DNA from: Nonomuraea endophytica
Lineage (GTDB): Bacteria; Actinomycetota; Actinomycetes; Streptosporangiales; Streptosporangiaceae
Reading direction: 5' to 3'
DNA: 64,000 nt
Assembly: GCF_014203235.1 (NCBI RefSeq)
Contig: NZ_JACHIN010000002.1
Span: 489,245-553,244 of the forward strand
Part shown: piece after piece, positions 1 to 8,660 of the stretch
Position numbering within the stretch: position 1 is the stretch's first letter
Layout of the letters: each line of letters opens with the position of its first letter
Position numbers and translations under genes: made by a program
The notes under the pieces: generated by a model
The model's database searches: none
What the model was told of the DNA's origin: nothing
What the model saw: only the letters and a program-made list of their open reading frames with translations

Positions 1-1830
1 GACGCGCTTGCCCTGTGGCGGGGTGAGGCTCTGGCCGACCTGTCCGGTCCCTATGCCGAGGCCACGCGGGCCGGGCTGGAGGAGCGGCGGCTGGCCGTGC
101 TGGAGCTTCGCCTGGCCGCCGACCTGGAGGCCGGGGTGGAGGTTACCGGTGAGCTGAGCGCGCTGGTGGCGGCGTACCCGCTGCGGGAGAGCGTGCGCGC
201 CCTGCTGATGCGGGCGCTGTACCGGGGCGGGCGGCAGGCGGAGGCGATCGGGGTGTTCACCGAGGCGCGGCGCGTGCTGGACGAGGAGCTGGGAGTCGAG
301 CCGTCTGCCGAACTCGCCGACGTCTACCAACAGCTCATCACAGGCACCCTCCCCACAGCCCCGCTCACCGCCGGTACGGCAGGCCCGGTTCCTGCCCAGT
401 TGCCGGGCGACATTCCCGATTTCACCGGGCGGCAGGAGGTCGTGGAGGCGGTCGAGGAGCTCCTGCGGACCGGCGTGGTGGCGATCTCCGGGCTCGGCGG
501 CGTCGGGAAGACGGCGCTGGCCGTTCACGTCGCCCATCGGGTCAGGGAGCGGTATTCCGACGGCCAGCTCCACGTGGACCTGCGCGGCGCGGGCGCGGAC
601 CCGGCCGACCCCGCCCTGGTGCTCGAACGCTTCCTCGACGCCCTCGGCGCCGACCGCATCCCGCCCGACCCGGAGCAACGGGCCGCCCTGCTACGCACGC
701 TGACCGTGGACAGGCGGGCGCTGTTCCTGCTGGACAACGCGGCCTCGGCGGCCCAGGTCCGGCCGCTGCTGCCGTCCGGGCCAGGCAGCGGAGTACTGGT
801 CACCAGCCGCGCCCGCCTGTCCGACCTCACCGGCGCCCGGCACGTGGACCTCGACGTGCCACCGGAACACGAAGCCGTCGCCCTGTTCGCCGCAGTCGCC
901 CGGCTCCCCTCCGGGCCGACGACCGCGCCGGTTCCTTCCGAGCAGACGCCCGCGCGGGATTCCTCCGGACGGACGGCCACGCGGGTTCCCACCGAGCAGA
1001 CGGCCGCGTCGGATCCCGCCAGGGAGACGGTCCCCTCCGGGGAGGCGGTCGCGCGGGTGGTTCAGGCGTGCGGGTATCTGCCGCTGGCCGTGCGGGTGGC
1101 CGGGGCGCGGCTGGCGGCACGGCCTCGGTGGAGTGTCGAGGACCTGCTGACCCGGCTGTCCGCGCAGCGGCTGGGTGAGTTGCGGGTGGGGGATGTGGGG
1201 GTGGAGGCGTCGTTCGCGCTGAGTTATGACCAGCTTGGGGAAGAACTGGCCAGGGGGTTTCGGCGGCTGGCCGTACCCGACAGCGCTGAACTGACCGTGG
1301 AACTGGCGGCGGCGGTGCTCGGCCGCGACGCGCGGGAAGCCGAGCGGACCTGCGAGGAGCTTGTGGACCTCAGCCTGCTGGAGTCGGCGGCGGCCGGTCG
1401 CTACCGCTACCACGACCTGCTGCGGGACTTCGCGCTCGCCCGCACGCCCGAGGCGGAGCGGCGCGCGGCGCTCGCCACCGTTCAGGCGAGCTGGCTGGCG
1501 GCCGTCACCGGCGCGGCCGAGCGTGCCATGACCGATCCCGGCGCCCGCGAACTGCTGCTGGAGGAGGCGTCGTGCCTGGCCGCCATGGACCGGCGGCATC
1601 GCGGCGCGCCCGACCCCGAGCTGACGGTGGGCAGCACGCTCGTGGTGGCCCGCGCGCTGGCCCTGGTGGGGGCGCTCGACCCGCCGCCCGCCGACCCGTT
1701 CTCCCCCGCCGACCCCAGGATCGCCTACGCCCGCGGCCTGCTCGCCCTGGGACTGTGGGAGGCCGGCGCGCACCAGGTCGTCCACGGCAAGGCCGCCCTG
1801 GAGGCCGCTCTGGCAGCGCTCGGGCGTTGA
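1..1830 (+). CDS. AfsR/SARP-type regulator with NB-ARC ATPase domain, 5' end outside window
   Basis: The reading frame is open from the first base, so the gene is cut at its 5' end; the DNA-binding winged helix is not seen. The first ~115 visible residues are a bacterial transcriptional activation domain (BTAD) ending in an ELGVEPSAEL-type segment. An NB-ARC domain follows, with Walker A GLGGVGKT near visible residue 165 and a LFLLDNA Walker B strand. An Ala/Pro/Thr-rich insert with a degenerate repeat (VPSEQT / VPTEQT) interrupts the NB-ARC region at about nt 900-1045. AfsR/SARP proteins usually activate secondary metabolism or morphological genes after ATP-dependent oligomerisation. Here the protein ends soon after the ATPase module, without the usual long TPR array. 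The target cannot be read from the window. Confidence 0.85.
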   Translation, partial: DALALWRGEALADLSGPYAEATRAGLEERRLAVLELRLAADLEAGVEVTGELSALVAAYPLRESVRALLMRALYRGGRQAEAIGVFTEARRVLDEELGVEPSAELADVYQQLITGTLPTAPLTAGTAGPVPAQLPGDIPDFTGRQEVVEAVEELLRTGVVAISGLGGVGKTALAVHVAHRVRERYSDGQLHVDLRGAGADPADPALVLERFLDALGADRIPPDPEQRAALLRTLTVDRRALFLLDNAASAAQVRPLLPSGPGSGVLVTSRARLSDLTGARHVDLDVPPEHEAVALFAAVARLPSGPTTAPVPSEQTPARDSSGRTATRVPTEQTAASDPARETVPSGEAVARVVQACGYLPLAVRVAGARLAARPRWSVEDLLTRLSAQRLGELRVGDVGVEASFALSYDQLGEELARGFRRLAVPDSAELTVELAAAVLGRDAREAERTCEELVDLSLLESAAAGRYRYHDLLRDFALARTPEAERRAALATVQASWLAAVTGAAERAMTDPGARELLLEEASCLAAMDRRHRGAPDPELTVGSTLVVARALALVGALDPPPADPFSPADPRIAYARGLLALGLWEAGAHQVVHGKAALEAALAALGR

Positions 1831-1877
1831 AGGCTGATTCCATCGTTCTTCAACACGTGCGCTCCAGGCTGTTCCCC

Positions 1878-2756
1878 ATGACCGGTATCGAAGGATTCAC
1901 CTACCAGCGCGTCCCCGTCGACGCGGACGTCTCGCTCAACGTGGCCGTCGGCGGCTCCGGCTCGCCGATCGTTCTCCTGCACGGCTTCCCGCAGACCCAC
2001 CTCATCTGGCGGCACGTCGCCCCCGCCCTCGCCGCCGACCATCAGGTGATCGTCCCCGACCTGCGCGGGTACGGCGCCAGCGACAAGCCGGCCGACCTCG
2101 ACGGACAGACCTACTCCAAGCGGCGCATGGCCCAGGACGTCGTCAACCTGGCCGGTGCGCTCGGGCACGACCGGTTCGCGCTGGCCGGGCATGACCGGGG
2201 CGGGCTGGTCGCCTTCCGGGCCGGGCTGGACCATCCGGACACGATCACCCATCTGGCGCCGATCGACATGCTGCCCACTGCCGACATGTGGGAGGTCATG
2301 AGCGGGGTGGCGGCCGCGGTCGGGTTCCATCTGTACCTGATGGCGCAGCCGCCCGGATTGCCGGAACGGCTGATCGCCGCGGCGCCAGACGCGTTCTTCG
2401 GGCACTTTCTCGACACCTGGGTGCTTCGGGCCGAGGCGATTCCGTCCGATGTGCGGGCCGAATATCTGCGGGCCTCGCGGGAGGCCGTGACCTCGATCGT
2501 GGCCGACTACCGGGCCAGTGCGGGTGTCGACCGTGAGCACGATCTGGCCGACCGGGTGGCGGGGCGGCGGCTGGGCATGCCGGTGACCGTACTGCAGCAG
2601 GACTGGGGGGCTGTGCTGCCTTACGACGCCGTCGCGCTCTGGGCTGCTTGGGCGCCTGACCTCGTGCATCGCACGATCAGCAGCGGGCACTTCGTCGCCG
2701 AGGAGGACCCTGAACTGGTGCTCAAGGCCCTCCGCGACCTGTTGTCCCGTGCGTGA
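1878..2756 (+). CDS. alpha/beta hydrolase of the haloacetate dehalogenase / epoxide hydrolase group
   Basis: A 292-aa cytosolic alpha/beta hydrolase. The HGFPQT oxyanion segment (res 35-40), the GHDRGG nucleophile elbow (Asp106, followed by Arg107), acid Asp130 (IDMLPT) and His271 (SGHFVAEE) match the Asp-nucleophile layout of fluoroacetate dehalogenases and epoxide hydrolases. In the fluoroacetate dehalogenase I know best, a His-Trp pair helps cradle the halide; here the aligned residues are His151-Leu152, so defluorination is not assured. The start ATG lies 47 bp after the preceding stop. There is no TetR palindrome upstream, so it is probably outside the neighbouring regulon. Hydrolysis of a small ester, epoxide or haloacid is likely; the substrate is unknown. 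Confidence 0.8.
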   Translation: MTGIEGFTYQRVPVDADVSLNVAVGGSGSPIVLLHGFPQTHLIWRHVAPALAADHQVIVPDLRGYGASDKPADLDGQTYSKRRMAQDVVNLAGALGHDRFALAGHDRGGLVAFRAGLDHPDTITHLAPIDMLPTADMWEVMSGVAAAVGFHLYLMAQPPGLPERLIAAAPDAFFGHFLDTWVLRAEAIPSDVRAEYLRASREAVTSIVADYRASAGVDREHDLADRVAGRRLGMPVTVLQQDWGAVLPYDAVALWAAWAPDLVHRTISSGHFVAEEDPELVLKALRDLLSRA

Positions 2757-2824
2757 GGTGCTTGCTGTTTGAGGCTAATGAGGTGCTGTTGCCTTAGTTT
2801 GCCGGTCGGCCCGCTCGTGCGGTG

Positions 2825-4801
2825 CTAGTCGGCGCGGGCGGTCCAGGCGGTGGCCTGGGCCGCGATCAGTGCGGCCAGGCCGCCGCCGTCGACGTTGTAG
2901 TCGAGGACGTGCAGGCCCAGGGCCGAGTGGGAGGAGCGGATGCTGTCCAGCCCGTCCACCTGCAGCCAGTCGAGCCTGCCCTTGCTGGTGTCGGTGCGTG
3001 CGCATCTTCCCGTGGCCAGGTCCGCGTACGCCGCGAAGCCCGTCGGATGCGCGGTCGGCGTGAAGTTGAGCAGCAGGCTGAGCGAACCCGCCGGTGCCAG
3101 CAGGTTCCCCCTGAGGAGTTTCTTGGTCGGCATGTAGGGGCGCATGGGTGTGGTCGCGTCGGCGGGTCCACCGGCCAGGACGGCGGCGGGGTTCACGCAC
3201 AGGACGCGGTGTGCCGGGTCGGGCGCGCGGCCGAAGGCGACCGTCTCCTCATGGCCGGGCTGCAGATCGGCCGAGTTGAAGGCCACCACACAACCGACCG
3301 GCACGGGGGCCTGACTGCTGGGCCGTTCACACGCCGGAAGGTGCTGGAACGTCGAGACCGGGTCCGAGCCACCCCCGGACGGCGCGTCGACCGGCACCCT
3401 GACCTCGGCGCCGACGATGTAGGCGGCTACGAGGCTCTTCGTGTTGGCCGCGTTGCCGTCGAACTCCTCCTGCAGCAGGCGGGCCAGGTGAAAGGCGCCC
3501 TGCGAGTGGCCCAGCAGGACGACGCCGCGTCGCTTGCCGGTGGCGGGGTCGATGTTGTCGGTGTCCCAGTACTGCCGGAATGCCTGCTTCAGGTCCTGGT
3601 ACGCGGTCTCGAAGTGCGGCGGGATGATGGCGCCCAGCAGGTAGCCGGTGAGGGCGACCTGGCGGTAGAGCGGCACGAACACCCGGCAGTTGCCGGTCAG
3701 GCGGCCCATCTGCGTCAGCGTGACGGCGGCCTCGCTCTCCCTGGCGACCGGCGGGTTGCCGCCCAGCAGCAGGAGCGGGTTGGCCAGCAGGTTGACGGTG
3801 GGATAGGCGTAGAAGCAGTCCACCTTCGGGGACTGGGGTGGGGGTAGCGGTTCGTGGGCTGTGGTGCCGTCGGGACGGATGACGGTGGCGTCCAGGCCAA
3901 CTTGATGGCCGTCCGGGTACCTACCGGTGATCACGGGATCCATGGGGTTCCCTGCGGCATCCTGCCCACAGGGGTTGCCCGCCTTGCCAGGCCGACACAA
4001 CCACACAGGCTGAGCCAGCGGCCCGGTCAACAGATCCTTAGCCGCCTCCTCCGCCGCCAACCCCTCCACGGCCTCGCTGTCCCCAGGTGACCTGTCCCCA
4101 GGTGACCTGTCCCCAGGTCTCCCGTCCCCAGGCGTCCCGCCCCCAGGTCTCCCGCCCCCAGGCGTCCCGCCCCCAGGTCTCCCGCCCCCAGGCGTCCCGC
4201 CCCCAGGCGTCCCGCCCCCAGGTCTCCCGTCCCCAGGCGTCCCGCCCCCAGGTCTCCCGTCCCCAGGCGTCCCGCCCCCAGGTCTCCCGTCCCCAGGCGT
4301 CCCGCCCCCAGGTCTCCCGTCCCCAGGTCTCCCGTCCCCAGGTCTCCCGTCCCCAGGTCTCCCGTCCCCAGGTCTCCCGTCCCCAGGCGTCCCGTCCCCA
4401 GGCGTCCCGTCCCCAGGCGTCCCGTCCCCAGGCGTCCCGCCCCCAGGCGTCCCGCCCCCAGGCGTCCCGCCCCCAGGCGTCCCGCCCCCAGGTCTCCCGT
4501 CCCCAGGTCTCCCGTCCCCGGGAGCGCTATCCCCGAGCGTCCCGTTCACAGGCGTGCCCTTCACAGGCGTACCGGTCGGGGTTGTGTCGTTCTGGCCAGA
4601 CAGGGTGAGGGCGGTCCCGGTCTGGCCAGAGGAGCCCTCCGTGCCAGTCTGGCCAGCTAAGACACCCACGCCGGTCTGGGCGGAGGTGGCGGGGGTGGTG
4701 GTTGTGGGTGGGGTGGTGTGGGCGGCGGCCGGGGTGGTCGCGGTTAAGCACGCTGCCGTGATCAGGCAGGCGGCGGACAGTACGGCGGTGCGTCTGCGCA
4801 T
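2825..4801 (-). CDS. secreted DUF3089 lipase-like protein with about 30 PGxGx repeats
   Basis: A 658-aa exported protein. The ATG at 4801 follows a GGAG ribosome site and opens a typical Sec signal (MRRRT, hydrophobic stretch, AxA-like site before HTTPP). Residues ~30-90 are Thr/Pro-rich and carry QTG motifs. Next comes a run of about 30 pentapeptides PG(D/G)G(R/T), then a DUF3089 catalytic domain with a VDCFYAYPTV motif and the GHSQG serine elbow. DUF3089 proteins are predicted extracellular lipases/esterases; the repeat is probably a flexible linker across the cell wall. An 18-bp TetR-type palindrome lies 17 nt upstream of the start, and the GH3 gene diverges from the same 150-bp region. 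The likely role is removal of acyl groups from an external substrate before uptake. Confidence 0.8.
   Translation of the reverse strand: MRRRTAVLSAACLITAACLTATTPAAAHTTPPTTTTPATSAQTGVGVLAGQTGTEGSSGQTGTALTLSGQNDTTPTGTPVKGTPVNGTLGDSAPGDGRPGDGRPGGGTPGGGTPGGGTPGGGTPGDGTPGDGTPGDGTPGDGRPGDGRPGDGRPGDGRPGDGRPGGGTPGDGRPGGGTPGDGRPGGGTPGDGRPGGGTPGGGTPGGGRPGGGTPGGGRPGGGTPGDGRPGDRSPGDRSPGDSEAVEGLAAEEAAKDLLTGPLAQPVWLCRPGKAGNPCGQDAAGNPMDPVITGRYPDGHQVGLDATVIRPDGTTAHEPLPPPQSPKVDCFYAYPTVNLLANPLLLLGGNPPVARESEAAVTLTQMGRLTGNCRVFVPLYRQVALTGYLLGAIIPPHFETAYQDLKQAFRQYWDTDNIDPATGKRRGVVLLGHSQGAFHLARLLQEEFDGNAANTKSLVAAYIVGAEVRVPVDAPSGGGSDPVSTFQHLPACERPSSQAPVPVGCVVAFNSADLQPGHEETVAFGRAPDPAHRVLCVNPAAVLAGGPADATTPMRPYMPTKKLLRGNLLAPAGSLSLLLNFTPTAHPTGFAAYADLATGRCARTDTSKGRLDWLQVDGLDSIRSSHSALGLHVLDYNVDGGGLAALIAAQATAWTARAD
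4083..4525. repeat. 15-bp tandem repeat array inside the DUF3089 lipase gene
   Basis: About 29-30 imperfect copies of a 15-bp unit (on the + strand CCCCAGGTCTCCCGT or CCCCAGGCGTCCCGC). Each encodes one PG(D/G)G(R/T) pentapeptide of the lipase on the minus strand. Unit length is a multiple of three throughout, so copy-number change would keep the frame. There are no spacers, so it is not a CRISPR array. Confidence 0.9.
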
Positions 4802-4818
4802 GCGCTGCTCCAAAAAAC

Positions 4819-4836
4819 CTACCGACTGATTGGTAG
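4819..4836. promoter_or_regulatory. TetR-type operator of the DUF3089 lipase
   Basis: The sequence CTACCGACTGATTGGTAG is an 18-bp imperfect palindrome with perfect CTACC/GGTAG arms. It ends 17 nt from the lipase ATG (4801), so bound repressor would cover the promoter or ribosome-site region. It shares its arms with the copies at 4886, 9408, 9584, 11028 and 18311. Confidence 0.75.
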
Positions 4837-4885
4837 CCTCACCGTAGGGCCAGCGATGCACCCCGTCAACGGCGTCGGCGAATGC

Positions 4886-4903
4886 CTACCAATTGATCGG
4901 TAG
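4886..4903. promoter_or_regulatory. TetR-type operator and promoter of the GH3 gene
   Basis: CTACCAATTGATCGGTAG is an 18-bp palindrome 49 nt before the GH3 ATG. It lies in a 36-nt block (4885-4920) that differs at one base from 18310-18345 in front of the ABC operon. The shared downstream part contains TTTTTGTTAGCCT, so TAGCCT (4911-4916) may be the -10 element. Predicted to bind one of the two TetR paralogues encoded at 7866-9387. Confidence 0.75.
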
Positions 4904-4952
4904 TTTTTGTTAGCCTCGCCGTACTGCGCGCCCTGACCGCGAAAGGAAACGC

Positions 4953-7205
4953 ATGACAGACAACGCTCTCGACCGGCTCACCCTCGCCGAGCGAGCCGCG
5001 CTCACCTCCGGCGAGTCGCTCTGGCGCACCCAGGCGATCGAGCGGGCCGGTATTCCGTCGATCACGCTCAGCGACGGACCGCACGGCGTACGCCGCCAGC
5101 CGGACGACGGCGATCACCTGGGAGTCGGGCACAGTACCCCGGCCACCTGCTTCCCGCCCGCCGTGGGGCTCGGTTCCTCCTGGGATCCGGAGCTGGTACG
5201 CAGGGTCGGGGAGGCGCTCGGGCGGGAGTCGCGTGCCATGGACGTGCAGGTATTGCTCGGTCCCGGCGTCAACATCAAGCGCTCTCCGCTGTGCGGACGC
5301 AACTTCGAGTACTTCTCCGAGGACCCGCGCCTGTCCGGCGTGCTCGGCGCCGCGCTCGTCCTCGGCATCCAGTCGCAGGGTGTGGGCGCCGCCGTCAAGC
5401 ACTTCGCGGCCAACAACCAGGAGACCGACCGCATGCGCGTCAGCGCCGAGGTCGACGAACGCACCTTGCGCGAGATCTACCTCCCCGCCTTCCAGCACGT
5501 CGTCACCGTTGCGAAGCCGTGGATGGTGATGAGCGCTTACAACCGGGTCAATGGCGTGTACGCCTCCGAACATCCTTGGCTGCTGACCGAGGTGCTGCGC
5601 GACGAGTGGGGCTTCCGTGGCGTCGTCGTGTCCGACTGGGGCGCGGTCGACGATCGGGTGGCGGCACTCTGGGCCGGGCTGGACCTGGAGATGCCGACCT
5701 CCGGCCGTGCCTCCGACGCGTCGGTGGTCAAGGCGGTGGAGGCCGGCGCGCTTGACCAGGAGTTGCTGGACGCCTCGGCCGCCCGCGTCCTGGCGCTGGT
5801 GGCGCGGGCCCAGCCCGGCGAGGGCACGTTCGACGCCGGAGCGCACCACCGGCTGGCGCGCGAGGTGGCCGGTCAGTGCGCCGTGTTGCTGAAGAACGAC
5901 GGTGTGCTGCCTCTGGGGTTCCAGGATTCGGTGGCGGTGGTGGGCGAACTCGCGCGTACCCCCAGATATCAGGGGGCGGGCAGCTCCCACATCGTGCCCA
6001 CGCGGCTGGACGACGTGCTCACCGAGATGCGCGCGCTGGCCGGACGGGAGCTGGAGTACGCGCCCGGATACCGGCTCGGCGACGCCGGCCGTTCCCCCGA
6101 ACTGGAGGAGGAGGCGCGGGCCGTCGCGGCGCGCGCCACGACCACGGTCGTCTGCCTCGGGCTGCCGGCGGAGGACGAGGGAGAGGGATACGACCGTACA
6201 CATCTGGAGCTTCCGGACAATCAGCGCGCGCTGCTCGACGTCGTGGCCGCCACCGGGACGCGGGTGGTCGTCGTGCTGTCCAACGGCGGCGTCGTCCGGG
6301 TGGCGGACTGGGATGGGGCGGCCTCCGCCGTACTGGAAGGATGGTTGCTCGGACAGGCGGGCGGCGGCGCGATCGCCGACATCCTTTACGGCGAGGTCAA
6401 CCCGTCCGGGCGCCTGGCCGAAACCATCCCGCTGCGGCTGGAGGACACCGCCTCCTACCTCGACTTCCCCGGCGAACTCGGCACCGTCCGCTACACCGAG
6501 GGCGTCTTCGTCGGCTACCGCTACCACGACGCGCTCGACGCGGCGGTCAGCTACCCGTTCGGGCACGGCCTGTCTTATACCGAGTTCGGGTACTCCGACC
6601 TCGATGTCCACACCCGCGGCTCCGGCGAGGAACTCGTCGTCCGCGTCAGCGTCCGCATCACCAACCTCGGCGACCGGGCCGGCCAGGAGGTCGCGCAGGT
6701 CTACGTCGCCGCCCCCAGCAACGACGTCCGCCGCCCCGCCCGCGAACTGCGCGCCTTCCGAAAAGTCACCCTCGAACCCGGTGCCAGCACAACCGTGCGC
6801 TTCTATCTCGCTTTTCGGGACTTCGCCTACTTTCATCCGGTACGGCGGCGCTGGACCATCGACCCGGGCACCGCCACCATCCACGTCGGCGCTTCGTCCC
6901 GGGATCTGCGGGTGGCGGCGACCCTTGTGCTGGAGGGCAGCAAGCGGCCCGTGCCGGCGGCCATCACGCCGGATTCGTCCTTGGCTGATTGGCTGGCGGC
7001 GCCGGGTGGGCTGGATGTGTTGCAGCGGGAGATGCGACCGCCTGCCGAGACTGGGCAGTCGCATTCGCGGTTTCTTACCGAGCCTGCTTTGCGGATGGCG
7101 GGGTCGGTGCCTGTACGGCGGCTTGCCCGGTTTCCTGGGGCTTACTTGGATCCGGAGCGGTTGGACAAACTGGCTGATGAGGTGAACGAGCGGGCGGGCT
7201 GGTGA
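4953..7205 (+). CDS. GH3 family beta-glycosidase (beta-glucosidase-like)
   Basis: A 750-aa protein with GH3 architecture: an N-terminal TIM barrel with substrate motifs LSDGPHGVR (res 39-47), KHFAANNQE (149-157) and the nucleophile Asp228 in VVSDWGAV; an alpha/beta sandwich domain (about 310-540) with FGHGLSYTEF after it; and a C-terminal fibronectin-III-like domain. There is no signal peptide, so it acts in the cytoplasm on imported glycosides. The ATG follows GAAAGGAAAC. The gene is preceded by a TetR-type palindrome, diverges from the secreted lipase, and carries the same promoter block as the ABC uptake operon. It would release terminal beta-linked glucose (or xylose) from the imported compound; the exact sugar cannot be fixed from sequence. 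Confidence 0.92.
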   Translation: MTDNALDRLTLAERAALTSGESLWRTQAIERAGIPSITLSDGPHGVRRQPDDGDHLGVGHSTPATCFPPAVGLGSSWDPELVRRVGEALGRESRAMDVQVLLGPGVNIKRSPLCGRNFEYFSEDPRLSGVLGAALVLGIQSQGVGAAVKHFAANNQETDRMRVSAEVDERTLREIYLPAFQHVVTVAKPWMVMSAYNRVNGVYASEHPWLLTEVLRDEWGFRGVVVSDWGAVDDRVAALWAGLDLEMPTSGRASDASVVKAVEAGALDQELLDASAARVLALVARAQPGEGTFDAGAHHRLAREVAGQCAVLLKNDGVLPLGFQDSVAVVGELARTPRYQGAGSSHIVPTRLDDVLTEMRALAGRELEYAPGYRLGDAGRSPELEEEARAVAARATTTVVCLGLPAEDEGEGYDRTHLELPDNQRALLDVVAATGTRVVVVLSNGGVVRVADWDGAASAVLEGWLLGQAGGGAIADILYGEVNPSGRLAETIPLRLEDTASYLDFPGELGTVRYTEGVFVGYRYHDALDAAVSYPFGHGLSYTEFGYSDLDVHTRGSGEELVVRVSVRITNLGDRAGQEVAQVYVAAPSNDVRRPARELRAFRKVTLEPGASTTVRFYLAFRDFAYFHPVRRRWTIDPGTATIHVGASSRDLRVAATLVLEGSKRPVPAAITPDSSLADWLAAPGGLDVLQREMRPPAETGQSHSRFLTEPALRMAGSVPVRRLARFPGAYLDPERLDKLADEVNERAGW

Positions 7206-7865
7206 AGCCATTCTCCCGGTGATGCGTTCACCCCCACAGTCACACGCACCGTGAGACCCCCACCCCCACAGCCGCACACACCGTGAGACCCCCACCCCCA
7301 CAGCCGCACACACCGTGAAACCCCCACCCCCACGGCCGCACGCGCTGCCCCAGTGACCGCTCGCCGTTCGAGGCCGCTGCCCCTGTGCGGCTCGATCGGC
7401 GAGTCGATGCCCACGAGGCCGCACGCTCTCTGAGGATGCCGTCCCGAGGGCCGCTTTGATTGGCGAGACCGCTCCTTCCAAGACCGTCGTCCCGAGTCCG
7501 CTCCTCCCGAGTCCGCTCCTCCCGGAGCCGCTCCTCCCGGGGCCGCTCGTTCGGCGCGGCCACTGCGCGCGAGGCTGCTCGTTCCTCGGCCAGCCTTGAG
7601 GTGCGCCTACCGACCGCCAGGTCGCTACTGGGCGGAGCGGAGCAGGGAGAGATCGCTGCCCGCATGCCACACTCCCCGCGCATACCGCAATCCGCGCGCG
7701 AGCCGCACTCCCCGCATGGCGCTCTTCTCGTGAGCTGAGGCGGCGGATTGGGTCCGTCCGGACGGGGCGGCCGGTGCTCTGAAAGGTGGCCCGACCGGCA
7801 CGTCCGGAACCGGGTGACCAGGGCCGGGCGGTGAGGGAGCCGGTCGTGCACGTACCTGTCGGGGA
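7206..7865. other. 660-bp non-coding stretch with tandem repeats
   Basis: No gene is supported here. The left third holds a 32-bp tandem repeat (7229-7351). Around 7490-7550 there are short repeats of CCGCTCCTCCCGAGT type. Open frames across it encode low-complexity Arg/Ser/Pro strings and carry no recognisable domain. Confidence 0.6.
7229..7351. repeat. 32-bp tandem repeat, about 3.8 copies
   Basis: Units begin at 7229, 7261, 7293 and 7325, each starting CACCCCCACAG (the last CACCCCCACGG) and containing CACCGTGAGA or a close variant. The second and third copies are almost identical. It lies just downstream of the GH3 stop and has no coding sense that I can see. Confidence 0.8.
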
Positions 7866-8435
7866 TTACCCGGTGATGGAGTCCAGATAGGCGTCAAGGG
7901 CCCCAAGCAGGTCGAAGTCAGACTCAATAAGCCACTGGATCTGCAAACCATCCAGCACAGCGATCAGCAACGGCCCGTTCACCGGCCGGGTGATCTCCCC
8001 ATTGGCGCGGGCCTTGGCCAGCGTGGCCGAGAACAGCTCCCGACTCGTCCGGTACCGCTTGACGAAGAAGTCATGCGCGGGATGCCCAGGGTCGGTGGCC
8101 TCAGCCGAAAGCGTCACAAACAGCCGCATAACCCCGGGATCAGCCATGTTCCGCACCATCAGCTCGCGAACAGCCAGCCGAAAGCTCCCCAGCTCAGCCC
8201 AAGTCTGCTCGAACCAGGGAACGTCCATGTCGGTCCGCTGCTGAAGCACCTCAGCCAGCAGATCCTCCTTGGACGGAAAGTAGTGCAACACCCCGGCCAG
8301 CGTCAGCCCGACCTCCGCCGCCACATCCCGCATCGACGCGCCCCGGTAGCCACGGACACTGAAGAGCTCTCGGGCCGCCTGAAGGATCTGCATCCTCCGC
8401 GCGATCCCCACGGCGTACGGTCGTTTCGACGGCAT
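7866..8435 (-). CDS. TetR/AcrR regulator, paralogue 1
   Basis: A 189-aa TetR-family repressor with helix-turn-helix at about residues 34-53 (SMRDVAAEVGLTLAGVLHYF), followed by FPSKEDLL. About 152 of 189 residues match paralogue 2 (8818-9387), indicating a gene duplication. Two of the differences fall in the HTH (Glu41 and Thr45 here, Arg and Ser there). I chose the ATG at 8435 because it aligns with paralogue 2; a GTG at 8444 is possible. Its own upstream palindrome (8455-8472) is a variant with two symmetrical arm changes, which suggests altered DNA specificity. Ligand unknown; a sugar or aglycone breakdown product of the neighbouring glycosidases is the natural guess. Confidence 0.88.
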   Translation of the reverse strand: MPSKRPYAVGIARRMQILQAARELFSVRGYRGASMRDVAAEVGLTLAGVLHYFPSKEDLLAEVLQQRTDMDVPWFEQTWAELGSFRLAVRELMVRNMADPGVMRLFVTLSAEATDPGHPAHDFFVKRYRTSRELFSATLAKARANGEITRPVNGPLLIAVLDGLQIQWLIESDFDLLGALDAYLDSITG

Positions 8436-8454
8436 ACCCGCCACCCTAACAAAT

Positions 8455-8472
8455 CAACCAACCGATAGGTCG
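8455..8472. promoter_or_regulatory. diverged TetR-type operator upstream of TetR paralogue 1
   Basis: CAACCAACCGATAGGTCG aligns with the CTACC-N8-GGTAG operator but carries changes at the symmetrical positions 2 and 17. It lies 19 nt before the ATG of paralogue 1, the same place the standard operator has before paralogue 2. Probably an autoregulatory site with changed specificity. Confidence 0.5.
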
Positions 8473-8612
8473 TTTTTCCACCCCAGCTCAACCACACCCA
8501 CCACACACCCAGCCTCCCCGGCCTCCAACCACCCAGCCACCAGAACCCCACACCCCCGATCCACCAGAACCCCACACCCCCGTTCCACATGACGCCCAAC
8601 CCGCATCACCAT

Positions 8613-8660
8613 CACAGCCGCACAGCCGCACAGCCGCACAGCCGCACAGCCGCACAGCCG
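8613..8660. repeat. six tandem copies of CACAGCCG
   Basis: A perfect 8-bp microsatellite-like run of six copies, 48 bp in all, downstream of TetR paralogue 2. No function seen. Confidence 0.9.

Noticed and set aside
4083..4525. CRISPR-like array
   Set aside because: Units are contiguous 15-mers without spacers and encode in-frame pentapeptides.
4087..4608. Long open frame on the + strand across the lipase repeats
   Set aside because: It only mirrors the 15-bp repeat of the real minus-strand gene and gives a meaningless Pro/Gln/Ser repeat. The signal peptide and DUF3089 domain are on the other strand.
7460..7738. Small Arg/Ser-rich protein gene
   Set aside because: It is made of repeated RVRSSRSRSS-type sequence from short DNA repeats, with no ribosome site or domain.
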